From the NCBI GenBank assembly GCA_002395155.1, contig DGWD01000031.1, positions 4,849 to 25,061 of the forward strand: 20,213 nucleotides of DNA, read 5' to 3'. How positions within the stretch are numbered: position 1 is the first letter of the stretch; each line of letters begins with the position of its first letter. Under the pieces are notes generated by a model that made no database searches, had not been told where the DNA came from, and saw only the letters and a program-made list of their open reading frames with translations. The DNA is from Treponema sp. UBA4267. GTDB lineage: Bacteria > Spirochaetota > Spirochaetia > Treponematales > Treponemataceae. The position numbers were made by a program, and so were the translations under genes. Below, in pieces: positions 1 to 7,611 of this stretch.

Positions 1-422
1 ATCAACTGTTCAGTAATACCAACAGAGAAATTTCCGTGTCCGTCAAAACCAGTTGCTTTAATTCCACGGAAATCTTTAATACGTGGGAATGCAACATTAA
101 TAAGACGATCCAAGAATTCGTACATAATATCACCACGCAATGTTACCATTGCGCCCACTTCATTACCCTCACGAAGTTTAAAGTTAGCGATACTCTTCTT
201 TGCCTTTGTTTTAACAGCCTTCTGACCAGTAATCTGTGTTAAGTCAGCAACTGCGGCATCAAGGAGTTTCTTATTTGTGAGAGCTTCACCAACACCCATA
301 CTTACCACAATCTTCTTCAAAGCAGGAATCTGCATTGGAGTTGTGTAGTTAAACTCTTTTTTAAGAGCTGGGGCGATTTCGTCTTTATAGACTTTCTTAA
401 GCCGAGGTACGTAATTTGCCAT
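1..422 (-). CDS. rplE: 50S ribosomal protein L5, N-terminal 140 codons (cut by window edge)
   Basis: L5 binds 5S rRNA and helps seat the central protuberance of the large subunit; it contacts the P-site tRNA. Translating from the ATG at 422-420 gives MANYVPRLKKVYKDEI and later FDGHGNFSVGITEQ, the conserved L5 segment in the second half of the protein. About 140 residues are visible out of the roughly 180 usual for the family, so the C-terminus lies outside the window. The ATG overlaps the TAA stop of rplX by one base (TAATG), and the Shine-Dalgarno GGAG sits inside the last rplX codons, so the two genes are probably translationally coupled. Its place after rplX is the standard S10/spc order. 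Confidence 0.95.
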   Translation of the reverse strand, partial: MANYVPRLKKVYKDEIAPALKKEFNYTTPMQIPALKKIVVSMGVGEALTNKKLLDAAVADLTQITGQKAVKTKAKKSIANFKLREGNEVGAMVTLRGDIMYEFLDRLINVAFPRIKDFRGIKATGFDGHGNFSVGITEQL

Positions 423-736
423 TACAGAACATCTCCACATTTACGGCAAACGCGAATTTTCTTGTCGCCGTCCATTTTATAACCAATCTTTGTAGCACCA
501 CATTTTTTACAAACGATAGCTACATTTGAAATATTAAGAGGAGCTTCAACTTCAGCAATACCACCCTGGTCCTGCTGGCTTCTCTTCTTCATTGCTTTTT
601 TAACAATGTTTACACCAGATACAATAACTGCATCTTTTTTAAGAAGAACGCGAACAACTGTTCCACGTTTACCCTTATCTTTACCTGCAATTACTTCAAC
701 TGTATCGTTCTTACGGATTTTTGATTTCTTTAACAT
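422..736 (-). CDS. rplX: 50S ribosomal protein L24
   Basis: L24 is one of the proteins that start large-subunit assembly by binding the 5' end of 23S rRNA. The 104-residue product has the family's usual length. The N-terminal KOW-type segment is clear (NDTVEVIAGKDKGKRGTVV, about residues 10-28). Near the C-terminus are two Cys pairs, CKKCG and CRKCG, about 20 residues apart, which form a zinc-ribbon-like tail; many bacterial L24 proteins carry it but E. coli L24 does not. The ATG at 736 follows AAGGAGA, which overlaps the rplN stop. The gene sits 11 nt after rplN and overlaps rplE by one base. Confidence 0.97.
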   Translation of the reverse strand: MLKKSKIRKNDTVEVIAGKDKGKRGTVVRVLLKKDAVIVSGVNIVKKAMKKRSQQDQGGIAEVEAPLNISNVAIVCKKCGATKIGYKMDGDKKIRVCRKCGDVL

Positions 737-747
737 GTCATTTCTCC

Positions 748-1116
748 TTAAAGAACCTCTGGAGCCAAAGATATGATCTTCATAAAGTCCATATCACGAA
801 GCTCACGAGCTACAGGTCCAAAAATACGTTTTCCTTTTGGATTCTTACTATCATCAACGATAACACAAGCGTTATCATCAAAACGAATGTAAGTTCCATC
901 TGGACGACGATATTCTTTTGCCTGACGTACGATTACAGCCTTTTCGATTGTACCCTTTTTGATTGTTGATGTAGGAATAGCATCTTTAATTGCTACTACT
1001 ACAATGTCGCCAATACCAGCATATCTGCGATGTGAACCGCCGATAACTTTAATACACTGAGCAATTTTAGCTCCAGAGTTATCAGCAACTGTCATACAAG
1101 ATTGCATTTGAATCAT
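748..1116 (-). CDS. rplN: 50S ribosomal protein L14
   Basis: L14 binds 23S rRNA, forms part of an inter-subunit bridge and is the docking site of the silencing factor RsfS in many bacteria. The 122-residue product is full length. It opens MIQMQSCMTVADNSGAK, the standard L14 N-terminus, and contains GSHRRYAGIGD and the C-terminal FGPVARELR segment. The first ATG is supported by GGAG about 8 nt upstream and by family alignment (MIQxxT start). It lies 17 nt after rpsQ and 11 nt before rplX in the usual spc order. Confidence 0.98.
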   Translation of the reverse strand: MIQMQSCMTVADNSGAKIAQCIKVIGGSHRRYAGIGDIVVVAIKDAIPTSTIKKGTIEKAVIVRQAKEYRRPDGTYIRFDDNACVIVDDSKNPKGKRIFGPVARELRDMDFMKIISLAPEVL

Positions 1117-1133
1117 AATTCTAACTCCTTCGC

Positions 1134-1409
1134 TTATTTAGCACGTTCAACGATTTCTGCAAGACGCCAAGTCTTATTGCGGCTTAATGGTCTGCATTCA
1201 ACGATACGTACTGTATCACCTACATGTGCATCATTGTTTTCATCATGTGCCATGTATTTCTTAGTTCTAGTAACATATTTCTTGTAAAGACGATCCATTT
1301 TCTTTGTTGCAATAGTAACAACAATTGTCTTATCCATCTTATCTGATGTAACAAGGCCTACAAATGAACGTTTTGCAGTCTTTACAGTCTGAACAGCATT
1401 TTCTTCCAC
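1134..1409 (-). CDS. rpsQ: 30S ribosomal protein S17 (GTG start)
   Basis: S17 is a primary 16S rRNA-binding protein of the OB-fold class that stabilises the 5' domain. The 91-residue product has the family hallmarks GLVTSDKMDKTIVV near residues 18-31, then DTVRIVECRPLSRNKTWRL in the C-terminal third. The start is GTG at 1409-1407, preceded by AGGAG about 8 nt upstream; no ATG fits better. It is slightly longer at the N-terminus than the E. coli protein. The AGGAG lies over the rpmC stop codon (TAGGAG), which places rpsQ under the same tight operon packing. Confidence 0.97.
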   Translation of the reverse strand: MEENAVQTVKTAKRSFVGLVTSDKMDKTIVVTIATKKMDRLYKKYVTRTKKYMAHDENNDAHVGDTVRIVECRPLSRNKTWRLAEIVERAK

Positions 1410-1419
1410 GGTTCAGCTC

Positions 1420-1632
1420 CTACTTATTCTCACCAGCAGATTCTTTCTGCTGGATAAACGTATTCAAACGTGCGATTTCACGACGAAGAGTACGTTTCTG
1501 CATTGGGTTATCTACATGAGAAATTACCATCTTAAAACGGAGATCCATGTATTCCTTCTTAAGCTCGTCACGTTTAGCTACGAGTTCTTTATAAGACAGT
1601 TCTTTATCATTCTTTTTCTTTGAATTAGCCAT
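1420..1632 (-). CDS. rpmC: 50S ribosomal protein L29
   Basis: L29 is a small helical protein beside the polypeptide exit tunnel, next to L23, and contributes to the landing site for trigger factor and SRP. I chose the ATG at 1632, giving about 70 residues beginning MANSKKKNDKELSYKEL. A reading frame continues upstream to 1668, but the upstream part overlaps rplP and matches nothing in the family, while AGGAGGAA sits about 5 nt before the chosen ATG. The body shows the L29 helical hairpin (ELVAKRDELKKEYMDLRFKM and TLRREIARLNTFIQQ). It follows rplP by 10 nt. Confidence 0.95.
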   Translation of the reverse strand: MANSKKKNDKELSYKELVAKRDELKKEYMDLRFKMVISHVDNPMQKRTLRREIARLNTFIQQKESAGENK

Positions 1633-1642
1633 CTTATTCCTC

Positions 1643-2062
1643 CTAGTCTCGTGTTGGCTTATAAGCAATCTTTGTTCTTACTGGAAGTTTATCAGCAGCG
1701 AGTTCAAGAGCTCTGTGAGCTAATTCAAGATCTACACCACCAACTTCAAATAAGATCATACCTGGTTTGAGTACAGCTGCCCAATGATCTGGAGCACCCT
1801 TACCCTTACCCATACGAACTTCAGCTGGTTTCTTAGTAATTGGTTTATCAGGGAAGATACGAATCCATACATTTCCCTTACGATCCAATTTACGGTTGAT
1901 AGCAACACGGGCTGCTTCAATAACTCTAGCATCCAACCAATTTGGTTCCATTGCAACTAATGCAATGTCTCCGAAGTCAATATTGTTATCACGTGTCGCA
2001 TTTCCTTTTTCACGACCACGCTGCACCTTACGGTGAATTACTCTTTTAGGACTAAGTGGCAT
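1643..2062 (-). CDS. rplP: 50S ribosomal protein L16
   Basis: L16 sits near the A-site finger and peptidyl-transferase region and is needed for accurate tRNA positioning and late large-subunit assembly. The 139-residue product matches the usual length. Diagnostic stretches are MPLSPKRVIHRKVQRGREKG at the start, WIRIFPDKPITKKPAE, and VRMGKGKGAPDHW, which keeps the Arg equivalent to the one hydroxylated in E. coli. The ATG at 2062 is preceded by AAGGAGT, which forms the last sense codons and stop of rpsC, so rplP translation is probably coupled to rpsC. It overlaps the rpmC ribosome-binding site at its 3' end. Confidence 0.98.
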   Translation of the reverse strand: MPLSPKRVIHRKVQRGREKGNATRDNNIDFGDIALVAMEPNWLDARVIEAARVAINRKLDRKGNVWIRIFPDKPITKKPAEVRMGKGKGAPDHWAAVLKPGMILFEVGGVDLELAHRALELAADKLPVRTKIAYKPTRD

Positions 2063-2064
2063 AA

Positions 2065-2808
2065 CTAACTCCTTGCCTTTTTAGCAGGTTCAGCACCATC
2101 AGTCTTTTCAGCAGCCTGACGTGCAGGACGTCTTGGCTTCTTAACAAGCTGACCAGCATCTTCATTATGATCGATACCGTAGTTCATTCCATTGTAAACC
2201 CATACTTTAATACCGATTTTACCGTATGTAGTAAGAGCAGCGAATGTACCATAGTCGATATCAGCACGAAGTGTATGAAGAGGTACACGTCCTTCCTTAT
2301 GTTCTTCTGTACGAGACATATCTGCTCCACCAAGACGACCACTAAGACGAACCTTAACACCCTGTGCACCAGCACGCATTGCATTGCTTACAGCCTGTTT
2401 CATTGCCTTACGGAATGAACCACGACCTACAAGCTGACGACCAATGTTCTGAGCAATCAAACTAGCATTTAATTCTGCACGTTTAATTTCTTTAATCTTG
2501 ATCTGAACTTTCTTTGTAAGCTGCTTCTGAATATCTGCACTAATCTTTTCGATTGATGCACCTTTAACACCAATAATTACACCAGGACGAGCTGTGTGAA
2601 TTACGATTGTAACGCGCTGTGGATGGCGTACAATTTCAATTTCAGCTATATCTGCATTTTTACATTCTGGAAGTTCAGAAACCATTTTACGAATCTTAAT
2701 ATCTTCAAGAACTAAATCTGCATATTCACGTGGATCTGCATACCAGCGTGACTGCCATGTCTTGTTTACACCTAAGCGTAAACCAATAGGATTAACTTTC
2801 TGTCCCAC
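2065..2808 (-). CDS. rpsC: 30S ribosomal protein S3 (GTG start)
   Basis: S3 binds the 3' domain of 16S rRNA at the mRNA entry channel and takes part in mRNA unwinding with S4 and S5. The frame stays open further upstream, but that part overlaps rplV and looks nothing like S3. The real start is GTG at 2808-2806, giving MGQKVNPIGLRLG, the near-invariant S3 N-terminus. The product is 247 residues. A KH domain is visible with its GxxG loop at about residues 80-83 (GVKG), followed by GGRLGGADMSRTEEH-like C-terminal RNA-binding sequence. The C-terminal tail is basic and Ala-rich. The start lies 1 nt after the rplV stop, so the genes are effectively fused translationally. Confidence 0.96.
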   Translation of the reverse strand: MGQKVNPIGLRLGVNKTWQSRWYADPREYADLVLEDIKIRKMVSELPECKNADIAEIEIVRHPQRVTIVIHTARPGVIIGVKGASIEKISADIQKQLTKKVQIKIKEIKRAELNASLIAQNIGRQLVGRGSFRKAMKQAVSNAMRAGAQGVKVRLSGRLGGADMSRTEEHKEGRVPLHTLRADIDYGTFAALTTYGKIGIKVWVYNGMNYGIDHNEDAGQLVKKPRRPARQAAEKTDGAEPAKKARS

Positions 2809-2809
2809 T

Positions 2810-3166
2810 TTATTCCCCCGCCTTCTCGTCAACGATGACGGTAATATGACACATACGTTTAATAAGCTGATCAGCACGACCACGTGCACGGAACCAAACT
2901 CTCTTAAGTCTTGGACCTTCATCAACTCTAATTTCTTTAACGTAAAGCATATCTTCATCCAACTTGCTGTTCTGGTTTAGTGCATTTGCAGCAGCAGACT
3001 TCAAAGTTGCGCTCAATAATGTTGCACCCTTCTGTGGCATGTTTGCCAAGATAGCCATTGCTTCAGTATAGGATTTCTGATTAATTACATGAGCAACAGG
3101 GCGAACCTTTGTTGGTGATGCAATCAGGAATTTTGAAGTGGCTACATAACCTTTTTTCTCAGCCAT
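2810..3166 (-). CDS. rplV: 50S ribosomal protein L22
   Basis: L22 lines the peptide exit tunnel with a long beta-hairpin; changes in the hairpin alter macrolide response and tunnel gating in other bacteria. The 118-residue product from the ATG at 3166 begins MAEKKGYVATSKFLIASPTK, contains KVRPVAHVI and ends with the tunnel-hairpin segment EGPRLKRVWFRARGRADQL. A GTG at 3175 is also in frame, but it forms part of AGGTGG, which is the Shine-Dalgarno sequence for the ATG (spacing about 6), so I reject it as the start. It lies 15 nt after rpsS and 1 nt before rpsC. Confidence 0.96.
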   Translation of the reverse strand: MAEKKGYVATSKFLIASPTKVRPVAHVINQKSYTEAMAILANMPQKGATLLSATLKSAAANALNQNSKLDEDMLYVKEIRVDEGPRLKRVWFRARGRADQLIKRMCHITVIVDEKAGE

Positions 3167-3181
3167 AATATCCACCTATCA

Positions 3182-3463
3182 TTAAGCCTTATCGGCTGTT
3201 TTGTCTGTTCCACCATGGCCTTTGTAAGTACGAGTAGGAGCAAATTCTCCAAGCTTGTGACCAACAAGGTTTTCTGTAATATATACAGGAATCCATGATT
3301 TACCATTATAAACAGAAATAGTATTACCAACCATTTCTGGAATTATTGTAGAGCAGCGAGAATATGTTTGAATCATTTTCTTGTCTGCTTCCTTATTCAT
3401 TGCCTGAACCTTTTTATAGAGTGACTTTTCTACAAAAGGTCCTTTCTTAACAGATCTTGACAC
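3182..3463 (-). CDS. rpsS: 30S ribosomal protein S19 (GTG start)
   Basis: S19 sits in the small-subunit head beside S13 and forms the inter-subunit bridge region near the A-site tRNA. The 93-residue product is typical in length. It starts MSRSVKKGPFVEKSL and carries the family core YSRCSTIIPEMVGNTISVYN followed by GHKLGEFAPTRTYKGHGG. The start codon is GTG (3463-3461), with GAGGAG about 7 nt upstream. It lies 17 nt downstream of rplB in the conserved S10 order. Confidence 0.97.
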   Translation of the reverse strand: MSRSVKKGPFVEKSLYKKVQAMNKEADKKMIQTYSRCSTIIPEMVGNTISVYNGKSWIPVYITENLVGHKLGEFAPTRTYKGHGGTDKTADKA

Positions 3464-3480
3464 GATTATCTCCTCTGCAA

Positions 3481-4305
3481 CTATTTCTTACGACGGCTAA
3501 CAATAAACTTGCTAGATGTCTTTCTCTTGTTACGAGTCTGGTAACCTTTACAAGGCTGTCCCCAAGGAGTAACAGGATTGCGTCCTTTACCAGCACCTTC
3601 ACCACCACCAAGTGGATGATCAACAGGGTTCATAGCCATACCACGAACTGTAGGACGAATACCCATCCAACGTTTGTGACCAGCTTTACCAAGCTTAACA
3701 TTCATGTGTTCTTCGTTTCCTACAACACCGATTGTAGCGTAGCATTTACCGTTGATTTTTCTCATTTCACTTGAAGGCAAGCGAACGATTACATAATCAC
3801 CTTCGCGACCTGCGATCATTGCACTAGCACCTGCAGAACGTACAAGCTGTCCACCCTGACCAAGTGTTAATTCAATGTTATGAATAGTGAAACCAACTGG
3901 AATTGCATTTAGAGGAAGTGCATTTCCAACTGTAGGAGTTGCATTGTCACCAGAAATAATTTTCTGTCCAACCTGCAAACCTTTAGGAGCGATGATATAA
4001 CGTTTATCACCGTCTGCATAATAAATCAAAGCGATGTTAGCACTTCTGTTTGGATCATATTCAATTGATTTGACTGTTCCAGGAATTCCATGCTTATCAC
4101 GTTTGAAATCAATATCACGATAACGTCTTTTATGTCCGCCACCCTGATGACGTACAGAAATACGTCCACCAGCACCACGTCCACCTTTAGACTTACGACC
4201 TGACACTAATGTTTTCTCGGGTCTATCAGTTGTCAGTTCGTCACGACACAAGTCAACACGACCACGTGTACCTGCTGTCATTGGCTTAAATACTTTAAGA
4301 GCCAT
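3481..4305 (-). CDS. rplB: 50S ribosomal protein L2
   Basis: L2 is a primary 23S rRNA-binding protein required for subunit association and peptidyl-transferase activity. The 274-residue product is full length. The N-terminal OB-like part has GRISVRHQGGGHKRRYR, and the C-terminal domain has the conserved AMNPVDHPLGGGEG loop followed by NPVTPWGQPCKGYQTR. The essential His of the DHP motif is present; the second His of the common HPHGGGEG form is Leu here, which I take as a lineage variant. The tail is highly basic (RRKK). It lies 28 nt after rplW, the widest spacing between rplC and rplE. Confidence 0.98.
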   Translation of the reverse strand: MALKVFKPMTAGTRGRVDLCRDELTTDRPEKTLVSGRKSKGGRGAGGRISVRHQGGGHKRRYRDIDFKRDKHGIPGTVKSIEYDPNRSANIALIYYADGDKRYIIAPKGLQVGQKIISGDNATPTVGNALPLNAIPVGFTIHNIELTLGQGGQLVRSAGASAMIAGREGDYVIVRLPSSEMRKINGKCYATIGVVGNEEHMNVKLGKAGHKRWMGIRPTVRGMAMNPVDHPLGGGEGAGKGRNPVTPWGQPCKGYQTRNKRKTSSKFIVSRRKK

Positions 4306-4333
4306 TTTTATATCCCCTTAATAACTACCAGTC

Positions 4334-4618
4334 TTAGACACCTTCAAAAGCAGCAATTGTTTCGCCATCAGCGATACGTACGATTGCTTTTTTGTAAGAT
4401 GCAGTACGACCTGGTTTTCCACGAAGTCGTTTCATTTTACCAAGCACATTCATTGTTGTGCAGTCAACTACTTTTACCTTAAATAAGCGTGTTACAGCTT
4501 CTTTAATCTGTGTTTTTGTAGCATCTGGGCGAACGATAAATACATATTTATTCTGTTCGCGCAACATACTTGCTTTTTCAGAAACAACAGGCTCAATAAG
4601 AATATCTTCGCAATTCAT
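4334..4618 (-). CDS. rplW: 50S ribosomal protein L23
   Basis: L23 surrounds the exit tunnel mouth and is the main docking site for trigger factor and SRP. The 94-residue product starts MNCEDILIEPVVSEKASML, the standard L23 opening, followed by NKYVFIVRPDATKTQIKEAV and a VKVVDCTTMNVLGKMKR segment. The ATG overlaps the rplD stop by one base (TAATG) and is preceded by AAGGAGG in the last rplD codons with about 7-nt spacing, so coupling to L4 translation is very likely. Confidence 0.97.
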   Translation of the reverse strand: MNCEDILIEPVVSEKASMLREQNKYVFIVRPDATKTQIKEAVTRLFKVKVVDCTTMNVLGKMKRLRGKPGRTASYKKAIVRIADGETIAAFEGV

Positions 4619-5256
4619 TATTTAGCCTCCTTATCTTCAGCATAGAAGTCTGACAAATTCTTAGCAGCAGATTCAAGAATGATTACCTTGCGTCCGTAAT
4701 ACAAATCATGTGCTTCAAGACGATTGTAAGTCAAGAATGTAAGATTTGGGATATTACGAGCTGCCTGTTTTACTTTGGCATCATCATCCTTCAAGATTAA
4801 TACAGTTCTTTCATCTTTAGCAAAGTTGTTAAGAATCTTAACGAGATCCTTTGTTTTACCACTTTCAATAGTAAAATCTTCAACAACTGTAAGTCTGTCA
4901 CCCTGAGCATGAGCACTCAAAATTGACTTCATTGCAAGTTTCTTTGCTTTTTTAGGAATTGAATAAGAAAAATCTCTTGGCTTTGGTCCAAAAATTGTAC
5001 CACCACCTACTGTAATAGGAGACTTCTTATCACCACGACGTGCATTACCAGTACCCTTCTGCTTATAAGGCTTTGCATTTGAGCCATGTACTTCAGAACG
5101 AGTCTTTGTACAAGCTGTACCAACACGTCTATTTGCTAATTCGTTAGTAATTGCGTAATAAATTACATCATCATTTACTGGAAGACCGAATACTTTATCA
5201 TCAAGATTAATTGTACGCAGTTCTTTTCCAGAAGTTGAATATACTTTCTTTTCCAT
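4618..5256 (-). CDS. rplD: 50S ribosomal protein L4
   Basis: L4 reaches into the exit tunnel and in gamma-proteobacteria also represses its own S10 operon. The 212-residue product has the extended tunnel loop with KPYKQKGTGNARRG, then GGGTIFGPKPRDFSY at roughly residues 85-100, and a globular C-terminal part. Whether it regulates this operon cannot be seen: the gamma-proteobacterial S10 leader is not recognisable here. It lies 10 nt after rplC and overlaps rplW by one base. The ATG at 5256 has GGAG upstream. Confidence 0.97.
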   Translation of the reverse strand: MEKKVYSTSGKELRTINLDDKVFGLPVNDDVIYYAITNELANRRVGTACTKTRSEVHGSNAKPYKQKGTGNARRGDKKSPITVGGGTIFGPKPRDFSYSIPKKAKKLAMKSILSAHAQGDRLTVVEDFTIESGKTKDLVKILNNFAKDERTVLILKDDDAKVKQAARNIPNLTFLTYNRLEAHDLYYGRKVIILESAAKNLSDFYAEDKEAK

Positions 5257-5266
5257 ATCCTATCTC

Positions 5267-5887
5267 CTATTTCTTAACTGCGGCTTTAACGATAAGAGTA
5301 CAGTCCTTATTTCCAGGAACAGCACCACGAACCATAATTACTTTGAGTTCTGGATCTACTTTTACGATCTTCAAATTCTGTACAGTAATTTTTTTGAAAC
5401 CCATACGTCCAGGTAATTTGATATTCTTAAAACTGTGACCTGGTGTAGTACATTCACCTGTTCCACCTGGTTCACGATGGAATTTAGAACCATGAGTAGC
5501 ACGTCCACCATGGAAACCCCATCTCTTCATAACACCCTGGAAACCTTTACCTTTTGATGTAGCAGTTACATCCAAGAAACGTGTACCATCAAAGAGTTCA
5601 AGACCAACAACATCTCCAATATTTACTTCTTTTTCAAAGTTACGAAACTCTTTCAAGTGACGTTTTGGATTGATGTTTTCTGGGAATTGTCCGGCATATG
5701 CTTTACTTGCCTTAGAAGCTTTCATATCTTCCAAACCAAGTACAATTGCATCATAACCGCAATCTTCCTTTGTTTTCTTAGCAACGACAACATTAGGCTC
5801 GACCTGGATTACGGTTACTGGTGTCAGATTACCGCTTTCATCGAATATCTGTGTCATGCCAACTTTTTTTGCAATCAGACCTTTCAT
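5267..5887 (-). CDS. rplC: 50S ribosomal protein L3
   Basis: L3 is an early 23S rRNA-binding protein whose loop approaches the peptidyl-transferase centre. The 206-residue product begins MKGLIAKKVGMTQIFDESG and contains KGFQGVMKRWGFHGG followed by the long loop THGSKFHREPGG and LPGRMG, all typical of L3. The ATG at 5887 has AGGAG about 10 nt upstream. Unlike the rest of the operon it is separated from the upstream gene (rpsJ) by 155 nt of apparently structured sequence with an extended -10 element, so it may have its own promoter or leader control. Confidence 0.98.
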   Translation of the reverse strand: MKGLIAKKVGMTQIFDESGNLTPVTVIQVEPNVVVAKKTKEDCGYDAIVLGLEDMKASKASKAYAGQFPENINPKRHLKEFRNFEKEVNIGDVVGLELFDGTRFLDVTATSKGKGFQGVMKRWGFHGGRATHGSKFHREPGGTGECTTPGHSFKNIKLPGRMGFKKITVQNLKIVKVDPELKVIMVRGAVPGNKDCTLIVKAAVKK

Positions 5888-6042
5888 TCTGATATTCTCC
5901 TATTGGGATTTTGTTACTACTTTTCGCAAAACTCCCGTTTTAATTTAGGCCGTCATCCCGAATCCAGAGGGACCGTACCTTGTATTTTATAGCATTTCTG
6001 CTTAATACCCACTTAGGGCACCCCATTTTAAGGGGCAATTCA
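5888..6042 (-). promoter_or_regulatory. Unusually long rpsJ-rplC spacer with hairpins and candidate internal promoter
   Basis: This 155-nt gap interrupts an otherwise tightly packed operon and holds no reading frame I can support. Reading the minus strand after the rpsJ stop, there is a CCCC/GGGG hairpin with a 7-nt AT loop (6021-6035). It is followed by a CCC/GGG arrangement that could compete for the same bases, then an extended -10-like element TGCTATAAAAT (5984-5994) without a clear -35. After that comes a GC-rich stretch with short complementary arms (about 5949-5978), and finally the rplC ribosome-binding site. It could be an internal promoter, an RNA-based control element, or both; no known leader family is recognised. 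Confidence 0.45.
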
Positions 6043-6351
6043 CTACTGTGTGATTACTACGTCAACACCGGCAGGAAGTTCAAGTTTCATCAAAGAATCC
6101 ATAACATCTTGTGATGGGTTCATGATGTCAATAAGGCGTTTATGTGTACGCATTTCAAACTGTTCACGTGATTTTTTATTTACGTGTGGTGAACGCAATA
6201 CAGTTACCTTATTGATTCTTGTAGGAAGAGGGATAGGTCCTGAAACCTTAGCTCCTGCTTTCTGTACAGTCTGCACGATGGCTTTAGCACTCTGGTCGAT
6301 CAGTTCTACATCAAATGCACGAAGTCTGACACGAATCTTTCCATTAGCCAT
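6043..6351 (-). CDS. rpsJ: 30S ribosomal protein S10
   Basis: S10 is a small-subunit head protein that in many bacteria also serves as NusE in transcription antitermination with NusB. The 102-residue product is standard in length and begins MANGKIRVRLRAFDVELID. It contains GPIPLPTRINKVTVLRSPHV, the long loop, and EQFEMRTHKRLIDI. The ATG at 6351 has AAGGAG about 9 nt upstream. It is the usual first gene of the S10 operon and here follows tuf after a 72-nt hairpin-containing spacer, so it is probably co-transcribed with tuf. Confidence 0.98.
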   Translation of the reverse strand: MANGKIRVRLRAFDVELIDQSAKAIVQTVQKAGAKVSGPIPLPTRINKVTVLRSPHVNKKSREQFEMRTHKRLIDIMNPSQDVMDSLMKLELPAGVDVVITQ

Positions 6352-6376
6352 TTAATTTTACTCCTTTTCAATCACA

Positions 6377-6405
6377 GTGAAGTTGATAAACAATACCAAC
6401 TTCAC
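6377..6405 (-). other. Perfect hairpin in the tuf-rpsJ spacer
   Basis: Arms 6377-6385 and 6397-6405 are perfectly complementary (GTGAAGTTG and CAACTTCAC, 9 bp) around an 11-nt loop. On the transcribed strand no run of T follows, and the rpsJ ribosome-binding site comes about 10 nt later, so it is not a typical intrinsic terminator. It may be an RNA processing or stability element that sets different tuf and rpsJ levels; that is inference. Confidence 0.6.
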
Positions 6406-6423
6406 CGTTTGAAAAACTAAAAA

Positions 6424-7611
6424 CTATTCAATAATTTTTGTTACCTGACCAGAAGCGATTGTGTGACCGCCTTCACGGATAGCAAGTTTAAGACCTTCGT
6501 CCATAGCGATTGGGTGAATAAGTTCACCAATAACTTTTGCGTTATCGCCTGGTTTTACCATGTCTGTACCAGCTTCAAGTTCGATTGTACCAGTGATATC
6601 AGTAGTTCTGAAGTAGAACTGTGGGCGATATCCTGTGAAGAATGGAGAGTGACGTCCACCTTCTTCCTTTGAAAGAACGTAAATCTGAGCTTCGAACTTT
6701 GTATGTGGAGTGATTGTTTTTGGAGCAGCAAGAACCTGTCCGCGAACAACGTCTTTCTTTTCGATACCACGAAGAAGAATACCAACGTTATCACCAGCCA
6801 TACCCTGATCAAGAGTCTTCTGGAACATTTCGATACCTGTTACAGTTGTATCAGCTGTTGGGCGGATACCTACAATCTGTACAGCATCGTTCATATTTAC
6901 AACACCACGTTCGATCTTTCCTGTTACTACAGTACCACGACCAGAGATTGTGAAGATGTCCTCAATTGGCATCAAGAATGGTTTCTGATCATCACGAACT
7001 GGATCATCAAACCATGTATCCATAGCTGTAAGAAGTTCTTCAATACAAGCTGTGTTTTCTGGAGTTGGGTCATTCAAAGCCTTAAATGCAGATCCCTTAA
7101 TGATTGGTGTATCTTCAGAGAAGCCATACTCTTTAAGAGTATCTTTTACCTCTTCTTCTACGAGCATCAACATTTCTTCATCGCCGTCGAGCATATCAAC
7201 TTTGTTCAAGAATACGATAATCTTTGGTACACCTACCTGACGAGCAAGCAACAAGTGTTCACGTGTCTGTGGCATAACTGAATCTGGAGCAGATACTACA
7301 AGGATAGCACCATCCATCTGAGCAGCACCAGTAATCATGTTCTTAATATAGTCGGCATGTCCTGGGCAGTCGATATGAGCATAGTGTCTCTTATCTGACT
7401 GATATTCCAAGTGACGAGTATTGATTGTAATACCACGTTCCTTCTCTTCTGGAGCGTTATCAATTTCATCGTACTTAAGAACTTTATCACCATACTTGTT
7501 ACCACAGTATGTAGTGATAGCAGCTGAAAGTGTAGTCTTACCATGGTCTACGTGACCAATAGTACCAACGTTCATGTGAGGTTTAGTTCTAACGAACTTC
7601 TCCTTAGCCAT
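6424..7611 (-). CDS. tuf: Translation elongation factor EF-Tu
   Basis: EF-Tu is the GTPase that brings aminoacyl-tRNA to the ribosomal A site. The 395-residue product is full length. All GTP-binding elements are visible: P-loop GHVDHGKT (19-26), switch I RGITIN (59-64), DCPGH (81-85) with the catalytic His85, NKVD (136-139), and a G5 motif reading GSAF where E. coli has GSAL. Domains 2 and 3 follow, with GRGTVVTGKIERG and FTGYRPQFYFRTTD. The segment before PQTREH reads SAPDSVM, different from the usual ADGPM type. The ATG has AAGGAG 7 nt upstream. It is preceded by a long non-coding leader and no fusA is present, unlike the classical rpsL-rpsG-fusA-tuf order. Confidence 0.99.
   Translation of the reverse strand: MAKEKFVRTKPHMNVGTIGHVDHGKTTLSAAITTYCGNKYGDKVLKYDEIDNAPEEKERGITINTRHLEYQSDKRHYAHIDCPGHADYIKNMITGAAQMDGAILVVSAPDSVMPQTREHLLLARQVGVPKIIVFLNKVDMLDGDEEMLMLVEEEVKDTLKEYGFSEDTPIIKGSAFKALNDPTPENTACIEELLTAMDTWFDDPVRDDQKPFLMPIEDIFTISGRGTVVTGKIERGVVNMNDAVQIVGIRPTADTTVTGIEMFQKTLDQGMAGDNVGILLRGIEKKDVVRGQVLAAPKTITPHTKFEAQIYVLSKEEGGRHSPFFTGYRPQFYFRTTDITGTIELEAGTDMVKPGDNAKVIGELIHPIAMDEGLKLAIREGGHTIASGQVTKIIE

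Noticed and set aside
2809..2958. N-terminal extension of rpsC
   Set aside because: The added 50 residues overlap rplV and do not resemble S3; the GTG at 2808 starts the conserved MGQKVNPIG sequence.
6050..6355. 101-codon plus-strand frame over rpsJ
   Set aside because: It mirrors nearly the whole of rpsJ, a highly conserved gene; no independent evidence for expression.
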